Notes under the pieces: model-generated
Database searches by the model: none
Seen by the model: the letters and a program-made list of their open reading frames with translations, nothing else
What the model was told of the DNA's origin: nothing
Position numbers and translations under genes: made by a program
In this document: piece after piece, positions 17,116 through 26,434 of the stretch
Numbering within the stretch: the first letter of the stretch is position 1
How the letters are laid out: every line of letters starts with the position of its first letter
Source of the DNA: Akkermansiaceae bacterium UBA1315
GTDB lineage: Bacteria > Verrucomicrobiota > Verrucomicrobiia > Verrucomicrobiales > Akkermansiaceae
Direction: 5' to 3'
Assembly (NCBI GenBank): GCA_002307065.1
Contig: DBTN01000010.1
Span: forward strand, 103,916-167,915
Length of the DNA: 64,000 bases

Positions 17116-19665
17116 TTAGACGCCAGCTTCGTTTGGCTCCGGTTCCGGATCGGGACGGGTTGAGACAAAGACCAGCTCTTCACTGCCCTCCTTCACCTCG
17201 ACGTTCACAAAATCGCCGGACTTCACGTTTCCGCGAAGCAGCGATTCGGCAAGCGGATCTTCGAGGAAACGCTCAACCGCACGGCGCATCGGACGTGCTC
17301 CGTAGGCGGGGTCGAAACCTTTGATCGCAAGCAAATCACGAGCGGCAGCGGAAAGCGTGAGCGAGATGTTTTTCTCGCGCAGGCGACCGACCAGTTTCGC
17401 AACTTCGAGGTCCACGATTTGGTTGAGATCGGCTTTTTCCAGCATGTGGAAAACGACGGAGTCATCCAACCGGTTGAGGAACTCTGGTTTGAAGTAGTGC
17501 TTCGTTTCTTCGAGGATCTTCGCCTTCATGCCTTCGAAATCCGCCTGGTCTTCGTTCATCGCGCCGAAACCAAGAGCGGTCTGGCGTTTGATGGTGGAAG
17601 CTCCGACGTTCGAGGTGAGGATGATGATCGTGTTCCGGAAATCGATCTTGCGGCCCAACGAGTCGGTGACCGTTCCTTCTTCAAGAATCTGAAGGAGGAG
17701 ATTCATGACGTCCGGGTGAGCTTTTTCGATTTCGTCGAACAGCACGACCGAATACGGGCGGCGACGGACAGCTTCGGAAAGCTGGCCACCTTCTTCATAA
17801 CCGACGTAGCCCGGAGGGGATCCGATGAGACGGCTGGCAGTGAATTTCTCCATGTATTCGGACATGTCGATTTGGATCAGCGCTTCCGCGTCACCGAACA
17901 TGAATTCCGCGAGATTCCGAGCGAGGTAGGTTTTACCGACACCGGTTGGGCCAAGGAACAGGAACGAACCGATCGGACGCCGCGGATCCTTGAGGTCGGC
18001 GCGTGAACGACGCAACGCTTTGGAAATCGCGATGACCGCTTCGTCCTGACCGATGACGCGGCCCTTGAGCTCGTCTTCCATCTTGAGAAGTTTTTCAGTC
18101 TCCTTTTCTTCCATGCGGCGGAGCGGGACACCGGTCCATTTCGAAACGACCGACATGATGTCGTCATCCGTCACGGTGACGATGGTTTCCTCGGTCGAGG
18201 ACCGCCAGTTTTTGAGCGTCTCTTCGAGCTCTTTTTTGGCGTGTTTTTCATCGTCGCGGAGTGCGGCGGCTTTTTCGAAATCCTGCTCGGCGATGGCCGA
18301 AACTTTGTCCCGGTTGATCTGCTCGATTTTCGCTTCGAGTTCCTTGATGGACGGAGGACGAGTCATCGTGCCGATTCGTGCGCGTGCGCCCGCTTCGTCG
18401 AGAACATCAATCGCCTTATCCGGAAGATAACGACCGGTGAGATAACGAGAGGTCAATTTCACCGAGGCATCGATCGCTTCAGGAGTGAACTGCGCTTTAT
18501 GGTGCGCTTCGTACTTCTGTTGCAGGCCTTGAAGGATCTTGATCGCATCGTCCACGGACGGCTCGTCGACTTTTACCTGTTGGAACCGGCGCTCAAGGGC
18601 GGCGTCCTTTTCAATGTATTTGCGATACTCGTTCAGAGTCGTCGCACCGACGCACTGAAGTTCGGAACGGCTGAGTGCAGGTTTGATAATGTTCGAAGCA
18701 TCCATTGCCCCTTCGGCCGAACCTGCGCCAACGATGGTGTGAAGCTCATCGATGAAAAGAATCACGTTCTTCACCTTACGGATTTCGTCCATGACCGCCT
18801 TGATACGCTCCTCGAATTGACCGCGATATTTCGTACCAGCGACCATCAACGCGAGATCGAGGGTGATGACTTTTTTGTCGCGGAGAATTTCGGGGACATT
18901 CCCGCTGGCGATTTCCTGAGCCAGACCTTCGACGATGGCGGTTTTACCCACACCGGCTTCCCCGATCAGCACCGGGTTGTTTTTCGTCCGGCGGCAGAGG
19001 ATTTGAATCACGCGCTCGATTTCGCTTTCGCGTCCGATGACAGGATCCAGTCCGTTTTCGCGGGCAATCTTCGTGAGGTCACGGCCGAATGCTTTCAGCG
19101 CAGGCGTTTTGGTTTTTCCTTCACCTTCGGATGCGGTCGTTTCTTGCGGAGCGTTTTCTTCTTCGAAAGCGCCGTCGACGTCCTCGTCATCATCATCGTC
19201 GTCGTCATCATCGTGATCTTCCGGCGAAAAGTTTGGGTCGATTTCGGCGAGGATTTCGTTGCGGGTGCGTTGGATATCCACGTCGAGACGCTTGAGCACG
19301 CGAGCGGCAACGCCTTCCCCTTCGCGAAGGAGCCCGAGCAAAAGATGTTCGGTTCCGACATACGAATGGTTGAGCGCCTTTGCCTCCTTATTCGCGAGCG
19401 CGAGCACCTTTTTCACCCGTGGGGTGTAAGGGATATTCCCGGCCGCTTTCTGCGGAGGTCCGGAGCCGACTTCTTTTTCGACTTCCATGCGGACGGCTTC
19501 GAGTTCGAGGCCCATGCGCTCCAGCACATTGACCGCGACGCCTTGGCCGAGCTTGATCAGACCGAGCAACAAGTGCTCGGTGCCGACATAGGAATGGTTA
19601 AATCGGTCTGCTTCCTTGCGGGCCAGAGCGAGCACTTGTTGGGCACGTGGGGTGAAATTATTCAT
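17116..19665 (-). CDS. clpC: AAA+ unfoldase of the ClpCP protease
   Basis: An 849-residue protein in ClpC order. It has a double Clp-N repeat (residues 1-140), the D1 AAA module (GEAGVGKTA), a middle domain with a UVR motif ([21 protein letters not shown]), the D2 module ([11 protein letters not shown]) and a C-terminal D2-small domain. It unfolds substrates for ClpP, which is not in the window. An unusual acidic linker with nine consecutive Asp (about 152-160) sits between the N domain and D1. The ATG overlaps the mcsB stop by 4 nt. The presence of mcsA and mcsB upstream implies feeding of arginine-phosphorylated proteins, as in Bacillus. Confidence 0.95.
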   Translation of the reverse strand: MNNFTPRAQQVLALARKEADRFNHSYVGTEHLLLGLIKLGQGVAVNVLERMGLELEAVRMEVEKEVGSGPPQKAAGNIPYTPRVKKVLALANKEAKALNHSYVGTEHLLLGLLREGEGVAARVLKRLDVDIQRTRNEILAEIDPNFSPEDHDDDDDDDDDEDVDGAFEEENAPQETTASEGEGKTKTPALKAFGRDLTKIARENGLDPVIGRESEIERVIQILCRRTKNNPVLIGEAGVGKTAIVEGLAQEIASGNVPEILRDKKVITLDLALMVAGTKYRGQFEERIKAVMDEIRKVKNVILFIDELHTIVGAGSAEGAMDASNIIKPALSRSELQCVGATTLNEYRKYIEKDAALERRFQQVKVDEPSVDDAIKILQGLQQKYEAHHKAQFTPEAIDASVKLTSRYLTGRYLPDKAIDVLDEAGARARIGTMTRPPSIKELEAKIEQINRDKVSAIAEQDFEKAAALRDDEKHAKKELEETLKNWRSSTEETIVTVTDDDIMSVVSKWTGVPLRRMEEKETEKLLKMEDELKGRVIGQDEAVIAISKALRRSRADLKDPRRPIGSFLFLGPTGVGKTYLARNLAEFMFGDAEALIQIDMSEYMEKFTASRLIGSPPGYVGYEEGGQLSEAVRRRPYSVVLFDEIEKAHPDVMNLLLQILEEGTVTDSLGRKIDFRNTIIILTSNVGASTIKRQTALGFGAMNEDQADFEGMKAKILEETKHYFKPEFLNRLDDSVVFHMLEKADLNQIVDLEVAKLVGRLREKNISLTLSAAARDLLAIKGFDPAYGARPMRRAVERFLEDPLAESLLRGNVKSGDFVNVEVKEGSEELVFVSTRPDPEPEPNEAGV

Positions 19666-20789
19666 TCGTTGCCTTGGTTGTGGGGATCAGGAGAAGATTC
19701 CCCGTCTTTTGATACCTTACGATTATCAGGGGATTCGAGAGATTGCAAACGAGAGCGCACGATTTCTGCACGAATCGAGTCTCTTTCTTCAGCGGAAAGC
19801 TTTTGACCGGAATGCAGTTGCAGGTGCGCAGGCTGGATGTCCATCAGCAGGCTGTCGCAAAGGAGCACGGTTTCCGGCGGGAAAAATCCGAGATTTCCGC
19901 CGAGCCTCAACAGGGAAAGGTGATTCAACGCTTCTTTCGAATCGATGATATGGGCGTAGCGCAGGACTCCGTAGGCCCGGCCCATCTTGTCGGAAACCAT
20001 CGCCGGATCATCTTCCAAAAGTTTTTCGCGAGCATTTTGCTCATGCTGCGCGACCTGGGAGATCACCCGTTCGAGGCGACGGATGATGGTTTCCTCGCTT
20101 TCGCCGAGGGTCGACTGGTTGGAGATCTGATAGAGATTGCCGAGCGATTCGGTGCCTTCCCCGTAAAGTCCGCGAACGGCCAGGCCGATTTTGTTCACCG
20201 CTTGGAGCACCTGACCGATCTGATCGCTGAGCACCAAACCGGGCAAATGCAACATCGCCGAGGCACGCAAACCGGTGCCGAGATTTGTCGGGCAGGTCGT
20301 GAGATAACCGAGCTTCGGATCAAACGCGAACTCCAGCGACGCCTCCAATTCCGTATCCAATGCGGACAGCGAATCAAACGCCGAGGTCAACTGCAAGCCA
20401 GGTCGGATCGCCTGCATCCGCAAGTGATCTTCCTCATTCAACATCAGGCTGAAATTTTGGCGGCGTTCGATCACCGCGCCCGACCCATCGCCACGAGCGG
20501 CATGTTCCCGGGAAATCAAGTGTCGCTCGACGAGCACCTGTTTTTGAACCGAAGAAAGATCGCCCAACTCGTGAGAAAATCCGTCTTTCATCACCGGCAG
20601 AGCCTCCACCGCCGGACGCATGAGATCGAGGGCGGCGGCGCGTTGTTCCTTTTTGGACCAACCGGGAAACGGATGATTGCGCAGATTTCTCGCCAAACGG
20701 ATTCGCGAGGTCAGAACCGCGCTATGATCCCCTTGCCCACCGGCCATCCAATCGGCCGGGTGCTTAATCAGGGTGGAAAAGCGCATCAT
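19662..20789 (-). CDS. mcsB: Protein-arginine kinase McsB
   Basis: A 375-residue phosphagen-kinase-fold protein. It has the ATP-binding SRIRLARN segment, the catalytic CPTNLGTGLRAS loop and the guanidino-kinase C-terminal lobe. Near the C-terminus, at about residues 336-341, it has RDSIRA. This fits the RDxxRA motif that in McsB binds phosphoarginine allosterically and separates it from metabolite kinases. It phosphorylates Arg on damaged proteins, marking them for ClpCP. It lies between mcsA and clpC, overlapping clpC by 4 nt. The C-terminal ~30 residues are polar and non-conserved. Confidence 0.93.
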   Translation of the reverse strand: MMRFSTLIKHPADWMAGGQGDHSAVLTSRIRLARNLRNHPFPGWSKKEQRAAALDLMRPAVEALPVMKDGFSHELGDLSSVQKQVLVERHLISREHAARGDGSGAVIERRQNFSLMLNEEDHLRMQAIRPGLQLTSAFDSLSALDTELEASLEFAFDPKLGYLTTCPTNLGTGLRASAMLHLPGLVLSDQIGQVLQAVNKIGLAVRGLYGEGTESLGNLYQISNQSTLGESEETIIRRLERVISQVAQHEQNAREKLLEDDPAMVSDKMGRAYGVLRYAHIIDSKEALNHLSLLRLGGNLGFFPPETVLLCDSLLMDIQPAHLQLHSGQKLSAEERDSIRAEIVRSRLQSLESPDNRKVSKDGESSPDPHNQGNE

Positions 20790-20825
20790 AATTTCAGAAA
20801 TTGGGAAAAATCGGATCGAGTCGTT

Positions 20826-21335
20826 TCATCGTTCGACCACTTCAAGGTTACGGATTTCGTCGCGGATGCCGGCTGCTTCTTCGTAGCTCTCCGCCTGCAC
20901 CGCTTGGTCGAGGCGCGAGCGCAGTTCTTCGAGGCGCTGATTGCGGAAATGAATCGCCATCAACCCTTCCGGCACCTTTCCGACGTGCGTGGCTCCTTTG
21001 TGCATGCCTCGCAGCATCGGCCCGATTTCCTCTTGGAACGTCGTATAGCAATCCGCACAGCCGAAGCGGCGGACGCGGCGCAGATCGTCGAGGGTGAATC
21101 CACAAGAAGGACATTTTCTGCCATTTCCGGCAACCGGTTGCACCTGCTCACCCGAGGCAAGGCCCGGACCGTTTGGCAGACCGCCGAGCAACAGATCGGC
21201 AAGTGAAAACCCGGTAGGATCCGTAACGCCTCGCTCCTTCGCGCACTTGTCGCAGAGGCATACCTTCTTCATTTGCCCTTCAACGAGTTGGGTCAAGAAG
21301 ACGGATGCCTTGGTGTCGCAGAAATCACATTTCAT
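20826..21335 (-). CDS. mcsA: McsA, zinc-binding activator of McsB
   Basis: A 169-residue protein with paired zinc motifs CDFC and CLCDKC in the N-terminal 35 residues, then CPSC and CADC. A C-terminal UVR motif (LRSRLDQAVQAESYEEAAGI, then RDEI) is like that of UvrB/UvrC and ClpC. In Bacillus, McsA binds and activates McsB. Here it is the first gene of an mcsA-mcsB-clpC operon, and the CtsR repressor normally encoded before it is absent. The gap to mcsB is 36 bp. Confidence 0.9.
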   Translation of the reverse strand: MKCDFCDTKASVFLTQLVEGQMKKVCLCDKCAKERGVTDPTGFSLADLLLGGLPNGPGLASGEQVQPVAGNGRKCPSCGFTLDDLRRVRRFGCADCYTTFQEEIGPMLRGMHKGATHVGKVPEGLMAIHFRNQRLEELRSRLDQAVQAESYEEAAGIRDEIRNLEVVER

Positions 21336-21407
21336 GTTACGGGAAATTACAACTTCCGTGCCGGTTTGCGAAAAGTTTCTCGGATGGAATTCAGTCGGTT
21401 GGAGAGA

Positions 21408-22277
21408 TTAAGCAAAGGGAGTGCCAGTCGTGTTTGCAAGTTCGTGAAACGCCTTGAGGAAACGATGGGTGTATTCGCCCGGTTTACCGGTTCCGATTTT
21501 CCGGCGATCCAGCGAAACCACCGGAATCACCTCGGCTGCAGTGCCCGTGAGGAAGCACTCATCCGCCGTGAAAATGTCATAACGGGTCAGCGATTTTTCT
21601 TGGAAAGGAACGCCCAGTTTTTCCGCCAATTCGATGATGACCGCCCGGGTGATCCCGTCCAACGCGCCATCGCTGATCAATGGAGTCAGCAGCACGCCAT
21701 TTTTGATCAGGAAAAGATTGTCTCCGGTGCATTCGGCCACGTAGCCCTGCTCGTTGAGCATGACGGCTTCCAAAGCATTCGCTTGGATCGCTTCGACCTT
21801 GGCCATGATATTGTTCAGGTAATTCAGCGATTTCACTTGCGGCATCAGCGCGCCTGGTGCCGGGCGGCGGGTCGCACAGGTGATGACCGACAGGCCGTTC
21901 GTGTAATGCTCTTCTGGGTAAAGTTTGATCGTCGAAGCGATGATAAACATCGAAGGAGTTTTGCAAAGATAGGGGCTCAAGCCCAGTTCACCCGTGCCGC
22001 GAGTGATCACCAACCGGATGTAACCGTTGGTCAACCCATTCGCTCTCACGGTATCGCAAGTGAACTTGCAGACTTCTTCCTGAGTCCACGGCAGATCCAG
22101 GACGATCGCTCTCGCCGAGTCAAAAAGCCGACGGACGTGCTCCTCCAAACGGAAAATTCTCCCGCTGTAAAAACGCAGTCCCTCAAAAACACCGTCTCCA
22201 TAAAGAAGGCCGTGATCGAAGACCGAGATCTTCGCTTCAGATTCATCCACCAAATTGCCGTCGAGCCAGATTTTCAT
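21408..22277 (-). CDS. ilvE: Branched-chain amino acid aminotransferase (class IV)
   Basis: A 289-residue fold-type IV PLP enzyme. The Schiff-base Lys is in QVKSLNYLNNIMAK (about Lys149). It also has DHGLLYGDGVFEGLR near the N-terminus and the PLP-phosphate loop AECTGDNLFLI. It transaminates Leu/Ile/Val with 2-oxoglutarate. D-amino-acid transaminase or ADC lyase activity is possible within the fold, but the length and the motif pattern favour IlvE. It lies upstream of a CYTH-domain gene's reading direction with no obvious operon partner. Confidence 0.88.
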   Translation of the reverse strand: MKIWLDGNLVDESEAKISVFDHGLLYGDGVFEGLRFYSGRIFRLEEHVRRLFDSARAIVLDLPWTQEEVCKFTCDTVRANGLTNGYIRLVITRGTGELGLSPYLCKTPSMFIIASTIKLYPEEHYTNGLSVITCATRRPAPGALMPQVKSLNYLNNIMAKVEAIQANALEAVMLNEQGYVAECTGDNLFLIKNGVLLTPLISDGALDGITRAVIIELAEKLGVPFQEKSLTRYDIFTADECFLTGTAAEVIPVVSLDRRKIGTGKPGEYTHRFLKAFHELANTTGTPFA

Positions 22278-22410
22278 GTGCTATGGGGGCAAGCGTAAGG
22301 AGATGCCAGCCCGTGGCAAGCTGGAGAATGGAAAATTTCCCATCGACTCGCTGTCGCCCTCGATCTGCCCCGCGAATCTCTTTTTGCCTTCGGGGTTCGA
22401 CGTGAAGCAC

Positions 22411-22890
22411 TCAGCCCCCGATATTCTCCGCCCATTTTTGGAACGGTTCCTCCGAAAGCCTCGAATTAAAATACCGGGCGTCCCCCGAAACCTCCGCACC
22501 GATCCACGGCGGAATCGCTGGCGAAATATTTTCATTCTCCAACTCCACCTCCGCCACCACCAGCCCGGTGTTGTCCCCATGAAACACATCGACTTCCCAA
22601 AGATGTCCTTCGAAATTCACCTCATAACGCGTTTTGTCGATCACGGTTGGCAAACAAAGCCCGAGCAATTCGGCCGCATCCGATACCGGGATTTCGTATT
22701 CAAATTCCAGCCGCGAAATGCCTTCGCTCCGTCCTTTGATCGTCAGCCACGCTTTTTCTCCGCCTATCCTCACCCGCACCGTGCGCTCGGGATCATTGGA
22801 AAGGTATCCCTGCGACATTCGCAGACCCGTCACCCCGCTTTGCCACAAATCGCTCGTGACTAAAAACTTCCGCTCAATTTCCTGTGCCAT
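22411..22890 (-). CDS. CYTH-domain triphosphate tunnel metalloenzyme
   Basis: A 159-residue protein with the defining EIERKF (ExExK) motif at residues 4-9. The ordered charged strands TVRVRIGGEKAWLTIKG, LEFEYEIP and VVAEVELENE line the tunnel. Bacterial homologues hydrolyse inorganic triphosphate. The CHAD domain often fused to it is absent. The start is 3 nt from the stop of the upstream secreted-protein gene on the same strand. Confidence 0.88.
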   Translation of the reverse strand: MAQEIERKFLVTSDLWQSGVTGLRMSQGYLSNDPERTVRVRIGGEKAWLTIKGRSEGISRLEFEYEIPVSDAAELLGLCLPTVIDKTRYEVNFEGHLWEVDVFHGDNTGLVVAEVELENENISPAIPPWIGAEVSGDARYFNSRLSEEPFQKWAENIGG

Positions 22891-22893
22891 CTT

Positions 22894-23463
22894 TTAAGGT
22901 TCGATCTCCGCGACCGGTTTCGGATCCGTGATCGGAGTCCAATCAATCTCTCCATGCTCCAACCGGTCAACCTCGCTGTGATAGACCGCGTCTTCGTTTC
23001 TCGGATCCATGTGCGCCGCCATTTGCACAAACATCCGGGAAAGCTCCAAATTCTCCTCACCGCCTTGGCTTTTTAAAAGTTGAGCCCGGCTCACCAGCAG
23101 CTTCGCCAACGCCGACGGCCCGAAGTCCACGGCAACCGGTTCCGGCAAAACGCCTTTCGAAAGCTGAAAGCTCAACACCAACGCCTTCCGGTTTCGCGGT
23201 GAAAGATGCAGCGCCATCGCCAACAGCCGCCGCGCTTCTTCCAGCGAATCCGGCGAAGCATGGGCAGCGGCCACCCGGTTCCCGGCGTAACCGGCCAAAT
23301 GCCCGGCATATTCCTCACGTTCGGAGTCGAGCATCCCGATCTCGCGGGAAAAATGACTCATCATCACCTTCGGAGCCTCCCACTCGAAACCGTTCGCCTC
23401 TTCCGCCTGTAAAAATCCGCCAGCGAGCACTAAAACCGCCGCGACTTGCCAATGAGCCTTCAT
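22894..23463 (-). CDS. Secreted protein of unknown function, helical-repeat-like
   Basis: About 189 residues from the ATG at 23463 (MKAHWQVAAVLVLAGGFLQA), a clear signal peptide. The mature part is helical with TPR-like spacing (SLEEARRLLAMALHLSPRNRKAL, and LELSRMFVQMAAHMDPRNEDAV). Such repeats bind proteins. It lies 3 nt upstream of the CYTH gene, so they are probably co-transcribed. It is divergent from the 5-formyl-THF cyclo-ligase gene. No specific family was recognised. Confidence 0.6.
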   Translation of the reverse strand: MKAHWQVAAVLVLAGGFLQAEEANGFEWEAPKVMMSHFSREIGMLDSEREEYAGHLAGYAGNRVAAAHASPDSLEEARRLLAMALHLSPRNRKALVLSFQLSKGVLPEPVAVDFGPSALAKLLVSRAQLLKSQGGEENLELSRMFVQMAAHMDPRNEDAVYHSEVDRLEHGEIDWTPITDPKPVAEIEP

Positions 23464-23499
23464 CCCTCGTAAGAATGTTCGACCTCCATCGCTTGGCAA

Positions 23500-24045
23500 G
23501 TGGCAAATCCCCAAAATCCAACCTCAAAAAAAGAACTCCGCACTCAAATGCGAGCGGTCCTGCGCAACCTCGACCGATCGTCCGGACCGGTGGTTTCTGC
23601 GGTGCATAGTTGGCTCAACTCCCGCCCCGATCTTCGAACCCTCACCCTCTTCGCGCCGCTGCCGGGCGAAGTGGATTTGCTTCCGCTGCTCGACCTTTAT
23701 CCCGATCGCCGCTGGGTTTTCCCTCGCGTGGAAGGCGATACGCTCGTCCTCCACGAAGTCCGCCACCTGCTTTCCGAACTGGTCGTCGGCATGTTCGGAA
23801 TCCGCGAACCGGTTCATTTTCTTCCCGTCATTTCTCCTTCGGAAATCGACGCCTTCCTCTGTCCCGGGCTGGCGTTCGACCCCGCCGGTGGCCGTCTCGG
23901 CCGGGGTCGAGGATTCTACGATCGCATTCTCGAAACGGCCCGCCCGGATTCCCTCAAAGTCGGCATCGGCTTCACCGAACAGCTCGTGCCGACAACTTTC
24001 GCCGAAACCCACGATATCCCGATGAGTCTCGTCATTTCCGCATAA
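23500..24045 (+). CDS. 5-formyltetrahydrofolate cyclo-ligase
   Basis: A 181-residue protein ending with the family signature PGLAFDPAGGRLGRGRGFYDR, followed by GIGFTEQLVPTTF. An N-terminal basic helix carries KKELRTQMRAVLRNL. It converts 5-formyl-THF to 5,10-methenyl-THF with ATP. The start is GTG at 23500. It faces the secreted-protein gene across 36 bp. Confidence 0.92.
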   Translation: MANPQNPTSKKELRTQMRAVLRNLDRSSGPVVSAVHSWLNSRPDLRTLTLFAPLPGEVDLLPLLDLYPDRRWVFPRVEGDTLVLHEVRHLLSELVVGMFGIREPVHFLPVISPSEIDAFLCPGLAFDPAGGRLGRGRGFYDRILETARPDSLKVGIGFTEQLVPTTFAETHDIPMSLVISA

Positions 24046-24047
24046 AA

Positions 24048-24332
24048 TCAGGGCACCGGGCGAAACGAAGCCACGCTGGTGCCACTGTCCTGTTCGGCTT
24101 TGAGACGTTCAGCGAGCCAAACCTTTATAATCGACTGCCGAGTAACGCCAACTCGTTTTGCCTCGCCATCCAACGATTCAATCATCCACGAAGGAAGATC
24201 GACATTTACACGCCGCTGTTCGAGTCCCGGACGACGAGCCTGACTCCAATCCAAGAATGGACTGATGTCTTCGCCGTCATCGAACCGACGGTCCAATTCT
24301 TCAGCACTGATAGTATCCTTGCTCTTCTTCAT
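24048..24332 (-). CDS. brnA: BrnA-type antitoxin
   Basis: About 94 residues from the ATG at 24332 (MKKSKDTISAEELDRRFD). It has the typical acidic BrnA front part (FDDGEDISPFLDW) and a ribbon-helix-helix DNA-binding end (RRVNVDLPSWMIESLDGEAKR, then QSIIKVWLAERL). The start overlaps the end of the toxin gene by 32 bp. BrnA binds BrnT and autoregulates the operon. An in-frame upstream Met at 24374 is deep inside brnT and less likely. Confidence 0.85.
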   Translation of the reverse strand: MKKSKDTISAEELDRRFDDGEDISPFLDWSQARRPGLEQRRVNVDLPSWMIESLDGEAKRVGVTRQSIIKVWLAERLKAEQDSGTSVASFRPVP

Positions 24333-24564
24333 GCCGCGATCTCCTAACTGATATGATTCGAATGCGTTCTTCACGCAGTGTAAAAATAGCCGCCCACAAC
24401 CGGTTTTTGTAACACGCGATCAATGCAAACCGTGATTCGGATTCGCTTCGCGCGCTCACTTCCACTCGATTGGGGTCGAGCCAGAGGAATCGAGCGTCCG
24501 AAAAATCGATTCCGTGCTTCTCAAGGTTGCTCCGGGATTTCTCCTCGTCGAACTCAAATTCCAC
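24301..24564 (-). CDS. brnT: BrnT-type ribonuclease toxin
   Basis: An 87-residue protein of BrnT form: FDEEKSRSNLEKHGIDFSDA, then RFALIACYKNRLWAAIFTLR, then the C-terminal RIRIISVRRSRHEEEQGY. BrnT is a RelE-fold ribonuclease toxin. It lies directly upstream of and overlaps the antitoxin, which is the usual toxin-first order of this family. The pair sits between folate and apaG genes with no other mobile-DNA sign. Confidence 0.88.
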   Translation of the reverse strand: MEFEFDEEKSRSNLEKHGIDFSDARFLWLDPNRVEVSARSESESRFALIACYKNRLWAAIFTLREERIRIISVRRSRHEEEQGYYQC

Positions 24565-24608
24565 TTTGGTATAATAACCACCCCTTTTCTGGGATCAAGC
24601 CGGATTTC

Positions 24609-24995
24609 TCACACCCAATCCGGCACATCCAACCGAAACTCCGGAATTCTCGCGAAAATCCGATCGCCCGTCGCCGTTTGCCCAAAAAACGCTCCCGTTG
24701 CCTGCGCCGACGATGCGACGACGTGGTAGCTGTTATAAGAAAAATGTTCGCCCGGTTGGATCGTCGGCGTTTGCCCGACCACGCCATCTCCTTCGACGAC
24801 CACGATTTCTCCCTCTGATTCCCTCACCACCCACTTCCGACCCCGGATCGTCACCGGCAGGGGCGAATCGTTATGGATGGAAATGAAATACACAAACGGA
24901 TGCGGTTTTTCCGGCGGTGCGTCCAAGCTCGGCATATAAATCACATCGTCCACTTTCACGCGGAGGCTTTCGAATTCATGGATCTCGCCGGACAT
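24609..24995 (-). CDS. apaG: ApaG-domain protein
   Basis: A 128-residue protein from the ATG at 24995 (MSGEIHEFESLRVKVDDVIY). The fibronectin-III-like ApaG core includes YFISIHNDSPLPVTIRGRKW, the nucleotide-binding-like VVEGDGVVGQTPTIQPGE and the strand HFSYNSYHVV. The biochemical role of ApaG is not settled; it is linked to Ap4A and Co resistance in enterobacteria. The frame is open to 25058, where it overlaps thiD's upstream region. Confidence 0.85.
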   Translation of the reverse strand: MSGEIHEFESLRVKVDDVIYMPSLDAPPEKPHPFVYFISIHNDSPLPVTIRGRKWVVRESEGEIVVVEGDGVVGQTPTIQPGEHFSYNSYHVVASSAQATGAFFGQTATGDRIFARIPEFRLDVPDWV

Positions 24996-25077
24996 TGGCG
25001 GGATCGTCCGGCCAGATTGCCGGGCTGCCAAGCACGAAACGGTTGGCGACCGGGCCATCGCACGCTATCAAACCGCC

Positions 25078-25887
25078 ATGAAACCTTTCCCACCGGTCGC
25101 CATGACCATCGCCGGCTCCGATTGTTCTTCCGGCGCGGGAATCCAAGCCGACCTCAAAACCTTCCAGCACTACCGCGTCCACGGCCTCACGGCGATCACC
25201 TGCATCGTTTCGGAAACGGCGAATCTCGTCCGCGCCGTCAGCCCCGTCCCCGTTGAAATCGTCGCCGACCAAGTTTCGCTGATGCTCGAATCCTTCGAAA
25301 TCGCCGCGGTCAAAACCGGCATGCTTTTTTCCGCCGCACACGTCACGGCCGTCGCCGAAATTTTGCAGAAACACCCCGGCGTTTCGCTCGTCGTCGATCC
25401 CGTCATGGTCGCCTCGACCGGTGCCTCACTCCTGCAAGACGACGCCATCGCCGCCTACCGCGAAATCCTTTTGCCGCTCGCGAAGCTGATCACTCCCAAT
25501 CTTCCGGAAGCCGAAGTCCTCCTGGGGGGAAAAATTTCCAGCCCGTCCGATCTCGCCGACGCCGCGAAAAAACTCAGCCAGCTCTACGGCACCGCCATCC
25601 TCCTCAAAGGCGGCCACCTCGACGGCCCGGACTGCATCGATCTCCTCGTCGATGGCAATGAAACCCACCGGTTTTCCGCCCCCCGTCTGTCCGTCAAAGC
25701 CTCACATGGAACCGGTTGCACGCTTTCCGCCGCCATCGTCGCCGAACTTTCCCACGGTAAAAACCTCGCCGACGCCGTTCGCGGAGCGAAGCACTACCTC
25801 GGGCAAACGCTCGAACATTCCTACCACTTCTCTTCGCCCGACAGCCAGGAGCTGCCGATGCTCAACCAAGGCACCCTCGCCTTTTGA
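25078..25887 (+). CDS. thiD: Hydroxymethylpyrimidine/phosphomethylpyrimidine kinase
   Basis: A 269-residue ribokinase-fold protein with [18 protein letters not shown] at the N-terminus, the pyrimidine-binding region, and the anion-hole motif [12 protein letters not shown] near the C-terminus. It phosphorylates HMP and HMP-P in thiamine synthesis. No TPP riboswitch was seen upstream, and no other thi gene is nearby. The stop overlaps an in-frame ATG of the next region, but coaD's real start is 45 bp later. Confidence 0.92.
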   Translation: MKPFPPVAMTIAGSDCSSGAGIQADLKTFQHYRVHGLTAITCIVSETANLVRAVSPVPVEIVADQVSLMLESFEIAAVKTGMLFSAAHVTAVAEILQKHPGVSLVVDPVMVASTGASLLQDDAIAAYREILLPLAKLITPNLPEAEVLLGGKISSPSDLADAAKKLSQLYGTAILLKGGHLDGPDCIDLLVDGNETHRFSAPRLSVKASHGTGCTLSAAIVAELSHGKNLADAVRGAKHYLGQTLEHSYHFSSPDSQELPMLNQGTLAF

Positions 25888-25931
25888 CAATTTGGCATTC
25901 CGGTCCACGCCATTTCCCTCTATCAAACGCC

Positions 25932-26426
25932 ATGCGCACCGCGGTTTATGCAGGTTCCTTCGATCCACCGACCAATGGACATCTCTGGATGATCCGACGC
26001 GGGTTGGAACTTTTCGACCGCTTGATCGTCGCGATCGGTGACAATCCTACCAAAACTTACTCGTTCACCGTCGAGGAACGACTTGAGCTCCTCAAATCCT
26101 CCAGCATCTCCGACGACCGCCTGAGTATCGAACATTTCGACAACCGGTATCTCGTCGATTACGCGAAAAAAATGGGCGCGGTCTACATCCTGCGCGGCAT
26201 CCGCTCGTCCCATGACTACGAATACGAACGAGTCATGAGACATATCAATTCCGATATGGCTCCGGAAATCACCACGATTTTCCTGATGCCTCCACGCGAC
26301 ATCGCCGAAGTTTCCTCAAGCATGATCAAAAGCCTCACCGGTCCAGATGGTTGGGAAGAAACCGTCAAACGCTACGTTCCCAAACCGGTCTTTGACGCTC
26401 TGGCAAAAAAGGAGTTCAACCTTTAA
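25932..26426 (+). CDS. coaD: Phosphopantetheine adenylyltransferase
   Basis: A 164-residue protein from the ATG at 25932 with [18 protein letters not shown] (the T/HxGH nucleotidyltransferase motif), [15 protein letters not shown] and the closing [10 protein letters not shown]. It adenylates 4'-phosphopantetheine in CoA synthesis. Length is normal. It is convergent with ligD across 8 bp. The 5'-extended frame to 25884 is not conserved. Confidence 0.93.
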   Translation: MRTAVYAGSFDPPTNGHLWMIRRGLELFDRLIVAIGDNPTKTYSFTVEERLELLKSSSISDDRLSIEHFDNRYLVDYAKKMGAVYILRGIRSSHDYEYERVMRHINSDMAPEITTIFLMPPRDIAEVSSSMIKSLTGPDGWEETVKRYVPKPVFDALAKKEFNL

Positions 26427-26434
26427 TTTGCTCT

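Noticed and set aside
18241..19806. Plus-strand ORF of 521 codons opposite clpC
   Set aside because: It is antisense to highly conserved ClpC, and its Phe/Arg/Val-rich composition is typical of a shadow frame.
19743..21206. Plus-strand ORF of 487 codons opposite mcsB and mcsA
   Set aside because: It is a shadow of two well-identified genes with no recognisable domain.
25000..25077. TPP riboswitch before thiD
   Set aside because: The short gap has no THI-box-like conserved segments and is largely upstream apaG sequence.
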